A stretch of 64,000 nucleotides of DNA from Cytobacillus eiseniae (GCF_017874625.1 NZ_JAGIKZ010000001.1:310001-374000), one strand, 5' to 3'; shown: positions 15,453-24,966, counted from the first letter of the stretch. A program made the numbers and translations. The notes: generated from the letters alone by a model not told the origin.

Positions 15453-17045
15453 TTAATTTTTCACCTGAGTTTTGCAATAAACATCAACAAAGTGAATAGG
15501 GTTTAATTTTTCACCCGTTACACGGCTAATTTTTTCATTCCAGTGATAAAGGGCAGCTGGTTTGAAAAATTGTTTGATGAGCATTTCTCCCGTTTCTTTT
15601 GTGAAAAATTCAGGAGAAATTTCCGTTTCAATATGACGATGAAGCTGTGCTGCCATTAATTCTCCAAGTAGATAATTTTGGTAGTAAATAGGTGCGAGTG
15701 TAAAATGAATTTTTGCAGCCCAATCGGGATTATCAGTTGAATCAGGAGGAGTGACTAGCTGAACTTCACTAACTGTTTTCCACCATAAAGCGTTTAAATC
15801 TTGATCGGGATTTTCGTACAGTTCTTTTTCAAAAAAAACAAAGGTAATAATCCATCTTACTGAAATGAGCATTTGTAACTGTTGGTACTTTTCTAATTCA
15901 GGGGCAAGCTCATTTACTGTTGCTTCATCAACTTGTAAGAAGCGCTTTAACCAACGTGGCTCTTTTCCCATTTTTCCAAATAACATCGCGATTGCTTCGG
16001 TTGTTAACGTATGACTTACTGTACGTAATCCGAATGGAAGGCTAGGGTCTACATATTTGAAATAAGCCGCATGGCCAAACTCATGCAGGTTTGTTTCCAT
16101 CCAATACGCATCTTCCGTTAAATTACAAAGGACACGAACGTCACCTTCGCGATCAATATCTGTGCAAAAGGCTGTTGGGTTTTTCTTTTCTCTAGGGAAC
16201 AAATCGCTTTTTGCATAGAGGTCATCTATTTCGATTCCCATAGAATTAAACGTATCTGTTGTGATTTGGACAATATCCTTCCCTTTGTAAAAAGGATCCA
16301 GATTGGTTGAATCAGATGGCGGTGCCTCTTGGAAAAAAGGATCGACATAATGCCACGGGCGTATATCCTCAGGATTAATTCCAAATTTAGTTGCTAAACG
16401 TTCATCGAGTTCTTTCTTCATCGAGCGGTAGGCTTCATCTGATTGGACAATAAGTTCGTTGAAAATAGCGAATACCTCGTCACGATCAAGTTCTTGCAGA
16501 GCAAAGCCCATTTGATGATAGTTATCAAACCCGAGTAGTTGGGCAGCTTCATTGCGCTTTTTCACAAGCTCGAGCAGGCCTTTTTCTACGACTTTACCAA
16601 CTTCCTTACTTGCAAACCATACTTTTTTGCGTAATTCTTGGTCATCACTATTAACCAATATCTCTCGAATATCATTGGCAGAATACTTCTTGCCATCCAC
16701 AACAGGCTCGTATGTGTTAAATAATAAATTAAGTTCAGAAGAGCGTTTTGATAAATCAGCAATCACTTCTTCAGGGAGTTGATTCCCTTCCATTGCGCTT
16801 AGTAGAAGTTGAAGCTGACGCTTTTCAATCTCGGTTACGTTTTCCGTTGCTAGAAATTGTTTTGTTTTCTCGTATGAATCTTTTGAAGAGAATAAAAGTT
16901 TGTACCTAGTTTCAGCTTCACTTAATTTAGCAGCCCATTTAGGATCCCCAGTTGTTTGAGCCATCCAGCTTGCTTGAGCTCCATCTTTAGATAATACTTG
17001 CATTTGGGCATTGATATCTTTTAGAAATGTTTGGAGTGTTTCCAT
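15453..17045 (-). CDS. Zinc metallopeptidase, M2/M3-like
   Basis: A 530-aa gluzincin with HEFGH and a Glu in LTTEAIAM 29 residues after the first His, the spacing seen in both M2 (ACE-like) and M3 peptidases. N-terminal segments such as DDQELRKKVWFASKEVGK followed by NEAAQLLGFDNY resemble M2 peptidases more than PepF. It probably trims peptides in the cytoplasm; no signal peptide is seen. I start at ATG 17043-17045 (METLQTFLK), after AGAAAGGT. An upstream GTG (17078) would add 11 residues before the ribosome site. The M2/M3 choice is uncertain. Confidence 0.8.
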   Translation of the reverse strand: METLQTFLKDINAQMQVLSKDGAQASWMAQTTGDPKWAAKLSEAETRYKLLFSSKDSYEKTKQFLATENVTEIEKRQLQLLLSAMEGNQLPEEVIADLSKRSSELNLLFNTYEPVVDGKKYSANDIREILVNSDDQELRKKVWFASKEVGKVVEKGLLELVKKRNEAAQLLGFDNYHQMGFALQELDRDEVFAIFNELIVQSDEAYRSMKKELDERLATKFGINPEDIRPWHYVDPFFQEAPPSDSTNLDPFYKGKDIVQITTDTFNSMGIEIDDLYAKSDLFPREKKNPTAFCTDIDREGDVRVLCNLTEDAYWMETNLHEFGHAAYFKYVDPSLPFGLRTVSHTLTTEAIAMLFGKMGKEPRWLKRFLQVDEATVNELAPELEKYQQLQMLISVRWIITFVFFEKELYENPDQDLNALWWKTVSEVQLVTPPDSTDNPDWAAKIHFTLAPIYYQNYLLGELMAAQLHRHIETEISPEFFTKETGEMLIKQFFKPAALYHWNEKISRVTGEKLNPIHFVDVYCKTQVKN

Positions 17046-17301
17046 TTTTATCGCTACCTTTCTATAACTAAGTATCACAATAGTAACATTATTAACAATT
17101 CGTTAAAGGTTTTCTTAAACCTTTAAAAGCTTATAAAATATTTAAAAAGTCATTTATATACGATAAGGGGAATTTAAATTAAATCAAGGAGTATTTTTAT
17201 TACTTTGAAACGATATATAAAATTGTACTTTATATTACTGAATAATTTGAAGAGACAATTCGGGTATAGAAGTAATAACCTTAGTGCGGTTATATAAGAA
17301 G

Positions 17302-17348
17302 TAAAAAAAGCAACCAATCTTTCTAATGAATAAAAGGTGGTTGCTTTT
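17302..17348 (-). terminator. Intrinsic terminator of the diguanylate cyclase gene
   Basis: On the minus strand, AAAAGCAACCA pairs with TGGTTGCTTTT across a 21-nt loop, and a T run follows. It ends the gene that stops at 17362. The rest of 17046-17301 is AT-rich and holds no gene I can support. Confidence 0.8.
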
Positions 17349-17361
17349 ACTGTATTTTTTA

Positions 17362-18924
17362 TCAACATTTAATTCTGTTCTCCACACCTGTATAGACTCG
17401 GACTTGATTACGTCCTTCTCCTTTAGCTTCGTATAAAGCCTTATCTGCCTTATTCAAAAGTTGATATAGAGTTTCGTCTTTTTCTGTTGCCTCAGCAACT
17501 CCACAGCTTAAAGTAACGGAAATGTCTCCTTCTGGAGTAGGAAGGGGACGTGACTCTATAATCTTTCGTAATTGATTGGCTATTTTTTTACTCTCAGATG
17601 CTGTTCTACCCTTTAATGCGACAACAAACTCCTCACCTCCGTATCGAGCAAACAGCATCTCTTTATTCATCTGTGACTGGCATAATTTAGCAATATGAAT
17701 CAATAATTGATCTCCGACTGGATGACCGTAAGTATCATTCACCTTTTTAAAATAATCAATATCCATTAAAACAACTGTATATGGAGATGATTCCTTATTC
17801 GCTGCTGCAAACTCTGCATTACATTTTTCGAAAAAAGCTCGTCTATTAAAAATCTGTGTAAGTTCATCACTGTATGCTTGTTGTTCTAATTTTACTTGTA
17901 ATGTTTTAATCTCAGTGATATTCGTAAAAATGATTAATAAACCTTTACGATCTTGCAATAAAGAAGTACGGACTTGATAAATCCGTTTTTCCCGATTGTC
18001 ACCTAATTGTATTTCTTGAGTTCCTATAGAATCTTCTAAATTGAAAGGAACGGATTCACCTGATATTTCAAAATAAACTTGATTAAAACCTATTCCTAGC
18101 GCTGATTTATTTAGCTTTGGAAACAACCTCTGACATGCCTGGTTAAATTCAATAAGTTGATGGGATTCATCCAAAACGATCACCCCGTCATTGATACTAT
18201 TAAAAATAGCATCTTTAGCAATTGGCATGATCGTAAACATTCGAGAGGAGTTAATTGCCCATAAATATAATAACGAAGCCGACCATAAAACCATTGGAAC
18301 TGGGTCAATTCCTTTAGGAGTGACTCCAATTAAATAAAGAAAAGCTGTTAGCATGGGAATCAATTGACCTAACAGTAATGCGACCAACTGCACACGATAA
18401 ATCTTTGCAGTTTCTCTCCAACGGGAAAGTACGAGTAAAAAAGCAACAAACATGCAGCCAAATGTGTAAACTCCATGAATGGCATACCAAATTCCAATCT
18501 CTTGATAAATATAAGGAGCGCCTAATACCGGATCAATTTGAAATACCTTATAATGTAAATGATGAAGATCATTTGTAGCTACCATAACAAAACTAATCAC
18601 AGGGATGGCAAGAATAGCGATTATTCTTATTTTTGTTAATTTCTTTCCAAGATACTGCATGATAAACAATAATCCTAGAGGAGAAGAAATAGGCATGCCG
18701 ATATATTGTATGATGGTCCAAAACTTTATTTGTTCAAGTGTTGTTCCTGTTAAACCTAAAGCAGAGGCAAAACAATAAATAGCAATAAAAGAAGTATAAA
18801 AAATAAAAATATATGCAATCGTTTTATAACGATGCCTATTTATAAATACATGTATACATAAATATAGATTGAGTACTCCTGATGTACAAATTAGAGTGAT
18901 ATATGCGGTTAACAATGAATTCAC
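17362..18924 (-). CDS. Membrane diguanylate cyclase with 7TM sensor, PAS and GGDEF domains
   Basis: A 520-aa protein. The N-terminal third has seven hydrophobic helices of the HisKA_7TM sensor type, then a PAS-like domain (about 220-340), then a GGDEF domain (DELTQIFNRRAFF...DIDYFKKVNDTYGH...RYGGEEF). GGEEF is an active-site variant competent for c-di-GMP synthesis. Its likely role is making c-di-GMP in response to a membrane or extracellular signal. GTG 18922-18924 is preferred because AAGAAGGAG sits six bases before it; an upstream TTG (18945) would overlap that site. The signal is unknown. Confidence 0.9.
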   Translation of the reverse strand: MNSLLTAYITLICTSGVLNLYLCIHVFINRHRYKTIAYIFIFYTSFIAIYCFASALGLTGTTLEQIKFWTIIQYIGMPISSPLGLLFIMQYLGKKLTKIRIIAILAIPVISFVMVATNDLHHLHYKVFQIDPVLGAPYIYQEIGIWYAIHGVYTFGCMFVAFLLVLSRWRETAKIYRVQLVALLLGQLIPMLTAFLYLIGVTPKGIDPVPMVLWSASLLYLWAINSSRMFTIMPIAKDAIFNSINDGVIVLDESHQLIEFNQACQRLFPKLNKSALGIGFNQVYFEISGESVPFNLEDSIGTQEIQLGDNREKRIYQVRTSLLQDRKGLLIIFTNITEIKTLQVKLEQQAYSDELTQIFNRRAFFEKCNAEFAAANKESSPYTVVLMDIDYFKKVNDTYGHPVGDQLLIHIAKLCQSQMNKEMLFARYGGEEFVVALKGRTASESKKIANQLRKIIESRPLPTPEGDISVTLSCGVAEATEKDETLYQLLNKADKALYEAKGEGRNQVRVYTGVENRIKC

Positions 18925-19381
18925 GATGGACTCCTTCTTTTTCAATTAAAAGGTAAAAGTCGCAAATAAAAGAAAGATTACCTTCTTTTAGAATACTCCT
19001 CGTAGGTATTTTACAGGAAAAAGAAAACAATGTATATTTCTCCTATTCTATAATTGTTACAATTTTAAGAAATCTTTACTAGGTAAAGCTTTTCGGTCTA
19101 ATTCAAAAATGTTCTTTATGCAGCATTCCTTGCCGGGCTATAAAACCAAAAGACAATATGAAAGAAGCCAAAAAAAATGAAGAAACTCATAATTCATTGG
19201 CTTATGTATTGAATTGACTAGATTAAAAAAATATATGTTCATTTGAAATAATTTTCTCCTATTTTGGTGTAGCTACAATCATTCGCTATAAAGATGGCTA
19301 ACGGGTAGGTTTCCTAAAGAAGGTCAAGATACTGTTCAAATGGAATTAATACATATATAGGTTAAAATAGGGGGTTGTAAA
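18925..19381. other. Long intergenic region, no supported gene
   Basis: 457 bp between divergent genes, AT-rich. Short runs near 19258-19300 read FGVATIIRYKDG-stop and could be a decayed gene end. A weak inverted pair around AAGCCA (19163) and TGGCTT (19198) is visible. I find no tRNA, riboswitch or convincing small gene. Promoters for the neighbouring genes presumably lie here. Confidence 0.4.
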
Positions 19382-19579
19382 ATGGAATTTGAGCTAAATC
19401 TTAAAAACAAAAGAGTTAGAGTATGGTTGTGGCTAATGGTACCTGCCTTTATTTTATCGATAGCATTGTTCATTTATTTGCCTTCGGGAAATAGTGTATA
19501 CGGTGCTATCCCACTTATAGTTAGTTATTTCATTTATTTCGGTTGGAGTAAGGTGAAAAATAGACAAACACAAAACTAA
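19382..19579 (+). CDS. Small two-helix membrane protein, unknown
   Basis: A 65-aa product with a charged N-terminus (MEFELNLKNKRVRVW), two hydrophobic helices (about 15-33 and 38-54) and a polar tail. AATAGGGGG lies seven bases before the ATG, so translation is likely. I do not recognise the family. It stands alone in a region of very short genes. Confidence 0.65.
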   Translation: MEFELNLKNKRVRVWLWLMVPAFILSIALFIYLPSGNSVYGAIPLIVSYFIYFGWSKVKNRQTQN

Positions 19580-19743
19580 TTATTATATAGTGATGAAGAA
19601 GGTTTATGGTAAATAGATGGATGATAGTATTCATTTCAATTTAGCAGCATCATGGATGTTTGAACCTGAATATGTTAAAATATTACTATCTAAATATTCC
19701 GATAGTAGTGTTTAGATAATATTTAACTTTGGAGGTTGATATT

Positions 19744-19803
19744 ATGGTAAACAGAAAAAATATTGGATTGCATAATACTAGTGGGAAAACGTCTAGATAC
19801 TAA
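19744..19803 (+). CDS. Very short peptide (19 aa) with strong ribosome site, possible leader
   Basis: ATG 19744 is preceded by GGAGGTTGAT and encodes MVNRKNIGLHNTSGKTSRY. GGGAAAACG (19783-19791), within the end of the frame, can pair with CGTTTCCC (19812-19819) just before the next gene. The peptide and hairpin could control translation of the hydrolase gene 40 bp downstream (inference). It may also be a chance open frame. Confidence 0.35.
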   Translation: MVNRKNIGLHNTSGKTSRY

Positions 19804-19842
19804 TAATATAGCGTTTCCCCAATTTTGAAAGGGGAAAATCAT

Positions 19843-20400
19843 TTGAAACAAACTTTGTTAGTTATTGATGCACAACAAGATTTAATCGATGGAAATAAAG
19901 AAGAAAATGCCGTTTATAATAAGGTGGAACTGATTAAGAAAATTAATTTAGTTATTGAAAAAGCAAAAATTTCCCATGTTCCAGTTGTCTTTGTGAGGGA
20001 TTTAGATGTAGCTGAAGGAATAGGGAAAGGTTTTCAGCTTCATGAAGAAATTAATATACCTCTAGATTTAAAGATTTTTGATAAATCCGCAACAAATTCT
20101 TTTTATGGGACTGGATTACTGAATTACTTAAAATCACAAAAGATTGAGCATGTAGTTATAATGGGGTGTAAAACTCAGCACTGTATAGACAGTGCTGTTA
20201 GAACAGCAACGATTAGTGGGATGGATGTTACATTAGTAGGTGATGGACATTCAACTACAGATAGTGGTGAGTTAAGTGCGGAACAAATAATCAAACATCA
20301 TAATGAAACCCTTCATGGTCATTACAATGTCGATCATTTCTCAATTGTTAGAAATGCAGGGGAAGATTTGTTTCATCCAATTCATGATTCCTTTAGATGA
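19843..20400 (+). CDS. Isochorismatase-like cysteine hydrolase
   Basis: A 185-aa protein with the family's catalytic triad: Asp in LLVIDAQQD, Lys in FDKSATNSF and Cys in GCKTQHCIDSAV. Such enzymes hydrolyse amides or isochorismate-type substrates in the cytoplasm (nicotinamidase-like fold); the substrate here is unknown. It starts at TTG 19843, seven bases after GAAAGGGGA. A TTG at 19825 in the same frame would include that site and is rejected. It is followed by a long hairpin. Confidence 0.88.
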   Translation: MKQTLLVIDAQQDLIDGNKEENAVYNKVELIKKINLVIEKAKISHVPVVFVRDLDVAEGIGKGFQLHEEINIPLDLKIFDKSATNSFYGTGLLNYLKSQKIEHVVIMGCKTQHCIDSAVRTATISGMDVTLVGDGHSTTDSGELSAEQIIKHHNETLHGHYNVDHFSIVRNAGEDLFHPIHDSFR

Positions 20401-20478
20401 GTTGAAAATATAGTCTAAAATAAACTACGCAAAAAACAAGTAAGCTTTAATAACTGTCATCTATATGTCGATTCTTGA

Positions 20479-20535
20479 GATCACAAGATAAACGCAGGGG
20501 GTGCATACAAAGCCTCTGCGTTTATTTATGTGATC
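20479..20535. terminator. Long bidirectional hairpin/terminator
   Basis: The outer arms GATCACA/TGTGATC and inner arms ATAAACGCAG/CTGCGTTTAT form a long interrupted stem between the hydrolase gene and a convergent small gene. The U tail is weak, so termination is likely but not certain. Confidence 0.65.
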
Positions 20536-20641
20536 TTGTTCTTGTTGCTAGGAAAATGCAACTTTTTTACTAATTTCATTCCTCTCTCTCAATCAAATAA
20601 TCAAGATACCAGCCCATTGCATTTTACAAGACACTTATTTT

Positions 20642-20779
20642 TTATTCCCCTTTTTTTGAAAGGCAACGATCACATTCCATTAAATATGCTTCTTCCAACT
20701 CATGAGCTTTATTCCCGCATTCTGGGCAAATCCTACCTGACATTCCTTTGTACATTTCAATGGTTTGTTTAAATAACAT
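20642..20779 (-). CDS. Small zinc-ribbon protein, YhfH-like (45 aa)
   Basis: It reads MLFKQTIEMYKGMSGR, then ICPECGNKAHELEEAYLMEC, then DRCLSKKGE. Two Cys pairs (CPEC and CDRC, 17 residues between them) form a zinc ribbon like B. subtilis YhfH. A textbook TTAGGAGGATT lies upstream of the ATG. Function unknown. Very short, so easily missed by automatic calling. Confidence 0.78.
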   Translation of the reverse strand: MLFKQTIEMYKGMSGRICPECGNKAHELEEAYLMECDRCLSKKGE

Positions 20780-21022
20780 TTTAATCCTCCTAATATGGTA
20801 CAGTTTTAATAAAAAACCTTTGATATAGTACAGTATATAGGTAAATGCAGAAAATGTGTAGGTTTATATTTAGAATTTTAAAAATTTACTCTTTTTAAAA
20901 AATAAAGGGATATAAAGATATTTCTGATTTTCGCTTCCAACGAAAAGAGGTTTCGATTACAATCATAGTTGTGATATTATTTATAGTTAATTGTTTTTAT
21001 AGAAGAGGGGGCCGATGACATT

Positions 21023-23182
21023 TTGCTCGAGATTCTTCATTTATTCAATCCAATGCTTATTTTTGTCGCGATTGTTCTGACATTCATTGCATCCTATACG
21101 GGATTGGATTTATTTTCTCTTACACGTTCAACTGAAAGAAATAAATTGTTCTTATTCCTAGGTGGCACCTTTTCACTTGGGGTTGGCATTTGGATTATGA
21201 ACTTTATTGGTATGGTTGCGATTAATATGAATGGATCAGCAACTTATAATATCCCGTTAACTGTTCTGTCACTTGTATTCGGAATTACATTTACTGGAAT
21301 GGCTTTCTATTGTGTAATTGATCAAAATTTAAAGTTTCGTCAGCTGCTTTTTGGCAGTTTTTTTATGACAGTTGCTGTATTATCCATTCATGTAACTGGC
21401 ATGTATGCGATGAAAATGAACATTGCTTTTGATCCGATTTTATTTACAATTTCAACTTTGTTAATTTTTGGATCATTCGTTTTTTCCTATTGGATGCTTT
21501 TTTACTCAAAAAGCATAATTAAATTTAATGAGTTTTGGCTTATGCCGATTAGTGCATTTTTAATTACTAGCTCCATTGTTGAAGGATATTTGCTGCTGCT
21601 TAGAGCATCCTCATCACTAAATCGACTGGGGACTGAGCAAAGCACACCTAATCCTGAATCTTATTTGATCTATCTTGTCGTATTCGTCTCCATCTTAATT
21701 TTAAGTGGATTGATTGGATCAAGAACAATTACAGCAAAAATGCTTGCTGCTAGTAATATTAATTTACAGGATATTAAGTCAGCACTTGATGAATCCTCTA
21801 TTGTCACGATTTCAAACCCTGATGGAGTCATTACGTATGTAAATGATAAATTTGTAGAGATTTCGAAATATCAAAAAGAGGATATTCTTGGTAAAACACA
21901 TAATTTATTAAATTCTGGAATACATTCACCAGAATTTTTCAAGGAATTATGGGAAACAGTTACTTCAGGTGAAATTTGGAGAGGCGAGATTTGTAATCGT
22001 TCAAAAGAAGGGAAGCTTTATTGGGTAGAGACTACGATTGTCCCCTTCCTTAAAAAAGGAGGAGCTCCTTATCAATTTGTCTCCATTCGAACAGATATTA
22101 CCGCATTAAAAACAACTGAAAAATATCTAAAAGAAACGCTTAAAGAAGTAAGTGATATTAAATTTGCTTTAGACCAATCCTCGATCGTTGCTTTTACAAA
22201 TGAGAAGGGAATTATTACAAATGTAAATGATCGATTTTGTGAAATTTCAAAATTCAGCAGGGATGAAATTATTGGCAAGACACATTCAGTAATCAATTCT
22301 GGTTACCATCCAAGAGAGTTTTTCCTAGAATTATGGAAAACGATAGGCAGTGGAGAAGTATGGAAAGGTGAAATTCAAAATAAAGCAAAGGATGGGACTT
22401 TATATTGGGTGGATACAACGATTGTTCCATTTATTAATGAAAAAGGGAAGCCCTATCAATACTTAGCCATTCGTAATGATATCACTGAACGAAAAAAGAA
22501 TGAAGAAATTATGCATAGACAGGATAAGCTTGCGACAGTTGGCCAACTTGCCGCAGGAGTAGCACATGAAATTCGTAATCCACTCACTTCAATGAGAGGG
22601 TATACAGAATTTCTGCAGCTTGATGAGACAAACACGGAACGTCAAGAATATCTAGAAATAATTCTAGATGAAATCGATCGCGTTAATAATATAGTCGAAG
22701 ATTTCATGATGCTGGCGAAGCCAAAAACAGTTGTACTTGTTGAGAAAAATATTATTCCCATTTTGAAAAATGTGCTCACATTATTTGAATTCGAGGCAAG
22801 GAAGAGAAATATAAAAATAGCACTTGAATTTAATGATGATGATATTTTAGTGGAATGTGATGAAAATCGACTAAAACAAGTATTAATAAATTTTGTGAAA
22901 AATGGAATGGAAGCAATGCCAACTGGTGGAGAAATAATAATAAAGACTAGAATTGTCAATCAATCTGTTCATATATCGATTAAAGATACTGGAATCGGAA
23001 TTCCACCAGAGAAGTTGAAAAGAATTGGCGAGCCTTTCTATACGACAAAGAAGAAAGGCAACGGACTCGGTTTAATGGTTAGTTTCCATATCATTGAAAG
23101 TCATGCGGGGAAAATAGATGTGGAAAGTGAGCTTAATAAAGGAACTACATTTACAATCAAACTGCCAGCAAAAATTGCATGA
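21023..23182 (+). CDS. Membrane sensor histidine kinase with MHYT, two PAS and kinase domains
   Basis: A 719-aa protein. The N-terminal 7TM MHYT region (about 1-240, with motifs such as WIMNFIGMVAI and VTGMYAMKM) may sense a diatomic gas or copper, by family. Two PAS/PAC domains follow (about 250-365 and 375-490). They are near-duplicates, sharing the pattern G-K-T-H-x-x-x-N-S-G and E-I-W/V-W-x-G-E. Then come HisKA (GVAHEIRNPLTSMRG, phospho-His) and HATPase (NFVKNGMEAMP, DTGIGIPPEKL, GNGLGL). No response regulator is adjacent: an orphan kinase, in sporulation-kinase style (inference). Starts at TTG, with GAGGGGG 12 bases upstream. Confidence 0.9.
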   Translation: MLEILHLFNPMLIFVAIVLTFIASYTGLDLFSLTRSTERNKLFLFLGGTFSLGVGIWIMNFIGMVAINMNGSATYNIPLTVLSLVFGITFTGMAFYCVIDQNLKFRQLLFGSFFMTVAVLSIHVTGMYAMKMNIAFDPILFTISTLLIFGSFVFSYWMLFYSKSIIKFNEFWLMPISAFLITSSIVEGYLLLLRASSSLNRLGTEQSTPNPESYLIYLVVFVSILILSGLIGSRTITAKMLAASNINLQDIKSALDESSIVTISNPDGVITYVNDKFVEISKYQKEDILGKTHNLLNSGIHSPEFFKELWETVTSGEIWRGEICNRSKEGKLYWVETTIVPFLKKGGAPYQFVSIRTDITALKTTEKYLKETLKEVSDIKFALDQSSIVAFTNEKGIITNVNDRFCEISKFSRDEIIGKTHSVINSGYHPREFFLELWKTIGSGEVWKGEIQNKAKDGTLYWVDTTIVPFINEKGKPYQYLAIRNDITERKKNEEIMHRQDKLATVGQLAAGVAHEIRNPLTSMRGYTEFLQLDETNTERQEYLEIILDEIDRVNNIVEDFMMLAKPKTVVLVEKNIIPILKNVLTLFEFEARKRNIKIALEFNDDDILVECDENRLKQVLINFVKNGMEAMPTGGEIIIKTRIVNQSVHISIKDTGIGIPPEKLKRIGEPFYTTKKKGNGLGLMVSFHIIESHAGKIDVESELNKGTTFTIKLPAKIA

Positions 23183-23183
23183 A

Positions 23184-23210
23184 AAAAGGAAGGGGAGCCC
23201 TTCCTTTTTT
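23184..23210. terminator. Bidirectional terminator
   Basis: AAAAGGAAGGG, loop GAG, then CCCTTCCTTTT and a T run, placed 2 bp after the kinase stop and 8 bp before the convergent gene's stop. Confidence 0.9.
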
Positions 23211-23217
23211 TGTCTGT

Positions 23218-23889
23218 TTATTTATTGACTTTCTGATCTTCTTTTTTTACGAAATAGCTTTGAACAGGCTTCACGATGCTCTCAAATTTCTGACTCAAAA
23301 AATCGATGCGTTCAAATAGTGAGGCTCTCAAGTGATCGAGTTGACGAATTATTTTTTGAGTAATCGCTTCCTGCTCATCCAATCGATTCATCATAGTTGT
23401 ATGGTAAATCTCTTGAACCTCAAGCTGTTTAGAAATGTCATTATATTGTGTGTGTTGTTTATTTAATTGAGTTGACATATCTTCTGAGAGTAATTCAAAT
23501 TGATTCATTTTCCCAGTTAACTGTTCAGTTGAACGATGTTGTACAGATACTTGATCAAGTATTGCTTGATTAATCAAGCTTTCATTTTCGATTTTTTCTA
23601 CTAACAGTTGGATGATCGCTTCTTGTTTCTCGAGTTTTTTGTAGAGAGAATCAAATTGCATATTTTGCTTTACTGACGTATGGTTGATGCGATTATTTAC
23701 ATCGGAAAATGAATTTGATAGTAGATTTTCCATTACGGTGTATGATTCAGCTATCTGTTCGTTCATCTTATGTTGCTCTTTTAATGCCTCTTGAAGAAAA
23801 TTATAGCGATAATCAACTTGATTTGGGAAATCCTCTAACTCAAGCAGATTATGAAAAAGTTTTGGTGAAACATTACGGTTGCTAAACAT
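23218..23889 (-). CDS. Coiled-coil protein of unknown function
   Basis: A 223-aa, glutamine- and glutamate-rich protein predicted to be almost wholly helical. Repeat-like units recur, such as LEKQEAIIQLLVEKI and LDEQEAITQKIIRQL, and heptad spacing of Leu/Ile is clear from about residue 30 to 205. There are no transmembrane segments or signal peptide. A GGAGTGATG site precedes the ATG. I do not recognise it; a structural or spore-associated role is possible but unsupported. Confidence 0.72.
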   Translation of the reverse strand: MFSNRNVSPKLFHNLLELEDFPNQVDYRYNFLQEALKEQHKMNEQIAESYTVMENLLSNSFSDVNNRINHTSVKQNMQFDSLYKKLEKQEAIIQLLVEKIENESLINQAILDQVSVQHRSTEQLTGKMNQFELLSEDMSTQLNKQHTQYNDISKQLEVQEIYHTTMMNRLDEQEAITQKIIRQLDHLRASLFERIDFLSQKFESIVKPVQSYFVKKEDQKVNK

Positions 23890-24233
23890 CTGGAATACAT
23901 CACTCCTTTTTAACCTTTTAATTATTCTATGTTTATGTAGTTAAAATGGTGGCATTAATAGGCAGATACCTAATTCGCTTTGTTCTTCACTGGATAATTT
24001 GATGTTGTTTTTAAGTGCACAATAAATTAAATGATCATTGTGTTTGAAATTAACCTAATTTATAAAAACCTATCCAAAAGTTTTACAGCAATGGGAATTT
24101 TTTATTATAATAGAAGAGATAGAGTGTAATTAGTTTACGACTTAGTAGTAAAACCGTTACACTAGTAATGAAAGGGATATCTTTTATAAGTTTGTTCCTA
24201 TTAAAATAATTTTTTGGGAGGATGAAAAAGATT
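23890..24233. other. Intergenic region upstream of the TerD genes
   Basis: 344 bp, AT-rich. AGTGTAA (24123-24129) and TTACACT (24157-24163) are perfect inverted arms about 75 bp before the terD start and could be an operator or part of the leader. I cannot identify a sigma-B or ECF promoter with confidence and see no small gene. Confidence 0.4.
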
Positions 24234-24815
24234 ATGGCTATTTCATTATCAAAAGGACAAAAAGTTGATTTAACAAAAACAAACCCTGGATTATCAAAAG
24301 TAATTGTAGGGCTTGGGTGGGACACAAATAAATATGACGGCGGACAAGACTTTGACTTAGATGCAAGTATTTTCTTACTTGATGCGTCTAGCAAATGTGC
24401 TTCTGATAAAGATTTTATTTTCTATAATCAATTAGAAGGCGGAAATGGATCTGTTGTACATACTGGTGATAATCGTACAGGTGAAGGAGACGGCGATGAT
24501 GAGCAAGTAAAGGTTAATCTAAGCGCTGTTCCAGCTACCATTGAAAAAATCTCATTTGTTATTACGATTCATGATGCAGAAAGCCGCGGACAAAACTTCG
24601 GACAAGTTTCTAATGCATTTGTTCGTATCGTAAACGAAGAAACAAATGAAGAAGTGATCCGATATGATCTTGGAGAAGATTTCTCAATCGAAACAGCTGT
24701 TATTGTTGGTGAATTATACCGTCATAATGGTGAGTGGAAATTCTCTGCTGTTGGCTCTGGCTACCAAGGCGGATTAGCACGTATCGCTACAGACTTTGGC
24801 TTAAATGTAGGATAA
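24234..24815 (+). CDS. TerD-family stress protein 1
   Basis: A 193-aa protein with the TerD pattern [49 protein letters not shown] and [13 protein letters not shown]. The acidic loops bind calcium in characterised members. By family it belongs to tellurite/stress response proteins of unsettled mechanism. I start at ATG 24234 to match the family N-terminus; ATG 24222 directly abuts the GGGAGG site. A close paralogue follows, but no terC or other ter genes are present. Confidence 0.92.
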   Translation: MAISLSKGQKVDLTKTNPGLSKVIVGLGWDTNKYDGGQDFDLDASIFLLDASSKCASDKDFIFYNQLEGGNGSVVHTGDNRTGEGDGDDEQVKVNLSAVPATIEKISFVITIHDAESRGQNFGQVSNAFVRIVNEETNEEVIRYDLGEDFSIETAVIVGELYRHNGEWKFSAVGSGYQGGLARIATDFGLNVG

Positions 24816-24927
24816 CCAAATTACTTTATACAACTTAAATGTGTTTTAAAGTATGTCAATGAAATCTTATTGCCATTCCTTAAAACATAGAAGCAGGGGA
24901 CTTAATGTCCTTTAAACAGAGATATAA

Positions 24928-24966
24928 AGCCAGGTAGATTAGTCCACTGCCTGGCTAATTTTATAT
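24928..24966 (+). terminator. Terminator between the TerD genes
   Basis: AGCCAGG (24928-24934) and CCTGGCT (24950-24956), followed by AATTTTA. The weak T tail suggests partial termination, so the second terD gene may also receive read-through. Confidence 0.6.

Noticed and set aside
17174-17368. 64-aa minus-strand frame downstream of the diguanylate cyclase
   Set aside because: It overlaps the terminator stem and the cyclase stop; composition is that of AT-rich spacer.
19617-19715. 32-aa frame MDDSIHFNLAASWMF...
   Set aside because: No convincing ribosome site and no recognisable features; could be chance.
20530-20772. 80-aa plus-strand frame
   Set aside because: It lies antisense to the zinc-ribbon gene and has no ribosome site.
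24222-24233. ATG 24222 as terD start
   Set aside because: It directly abuts the GGGAGG site and adds residues absent from the TerD family N-terminus.
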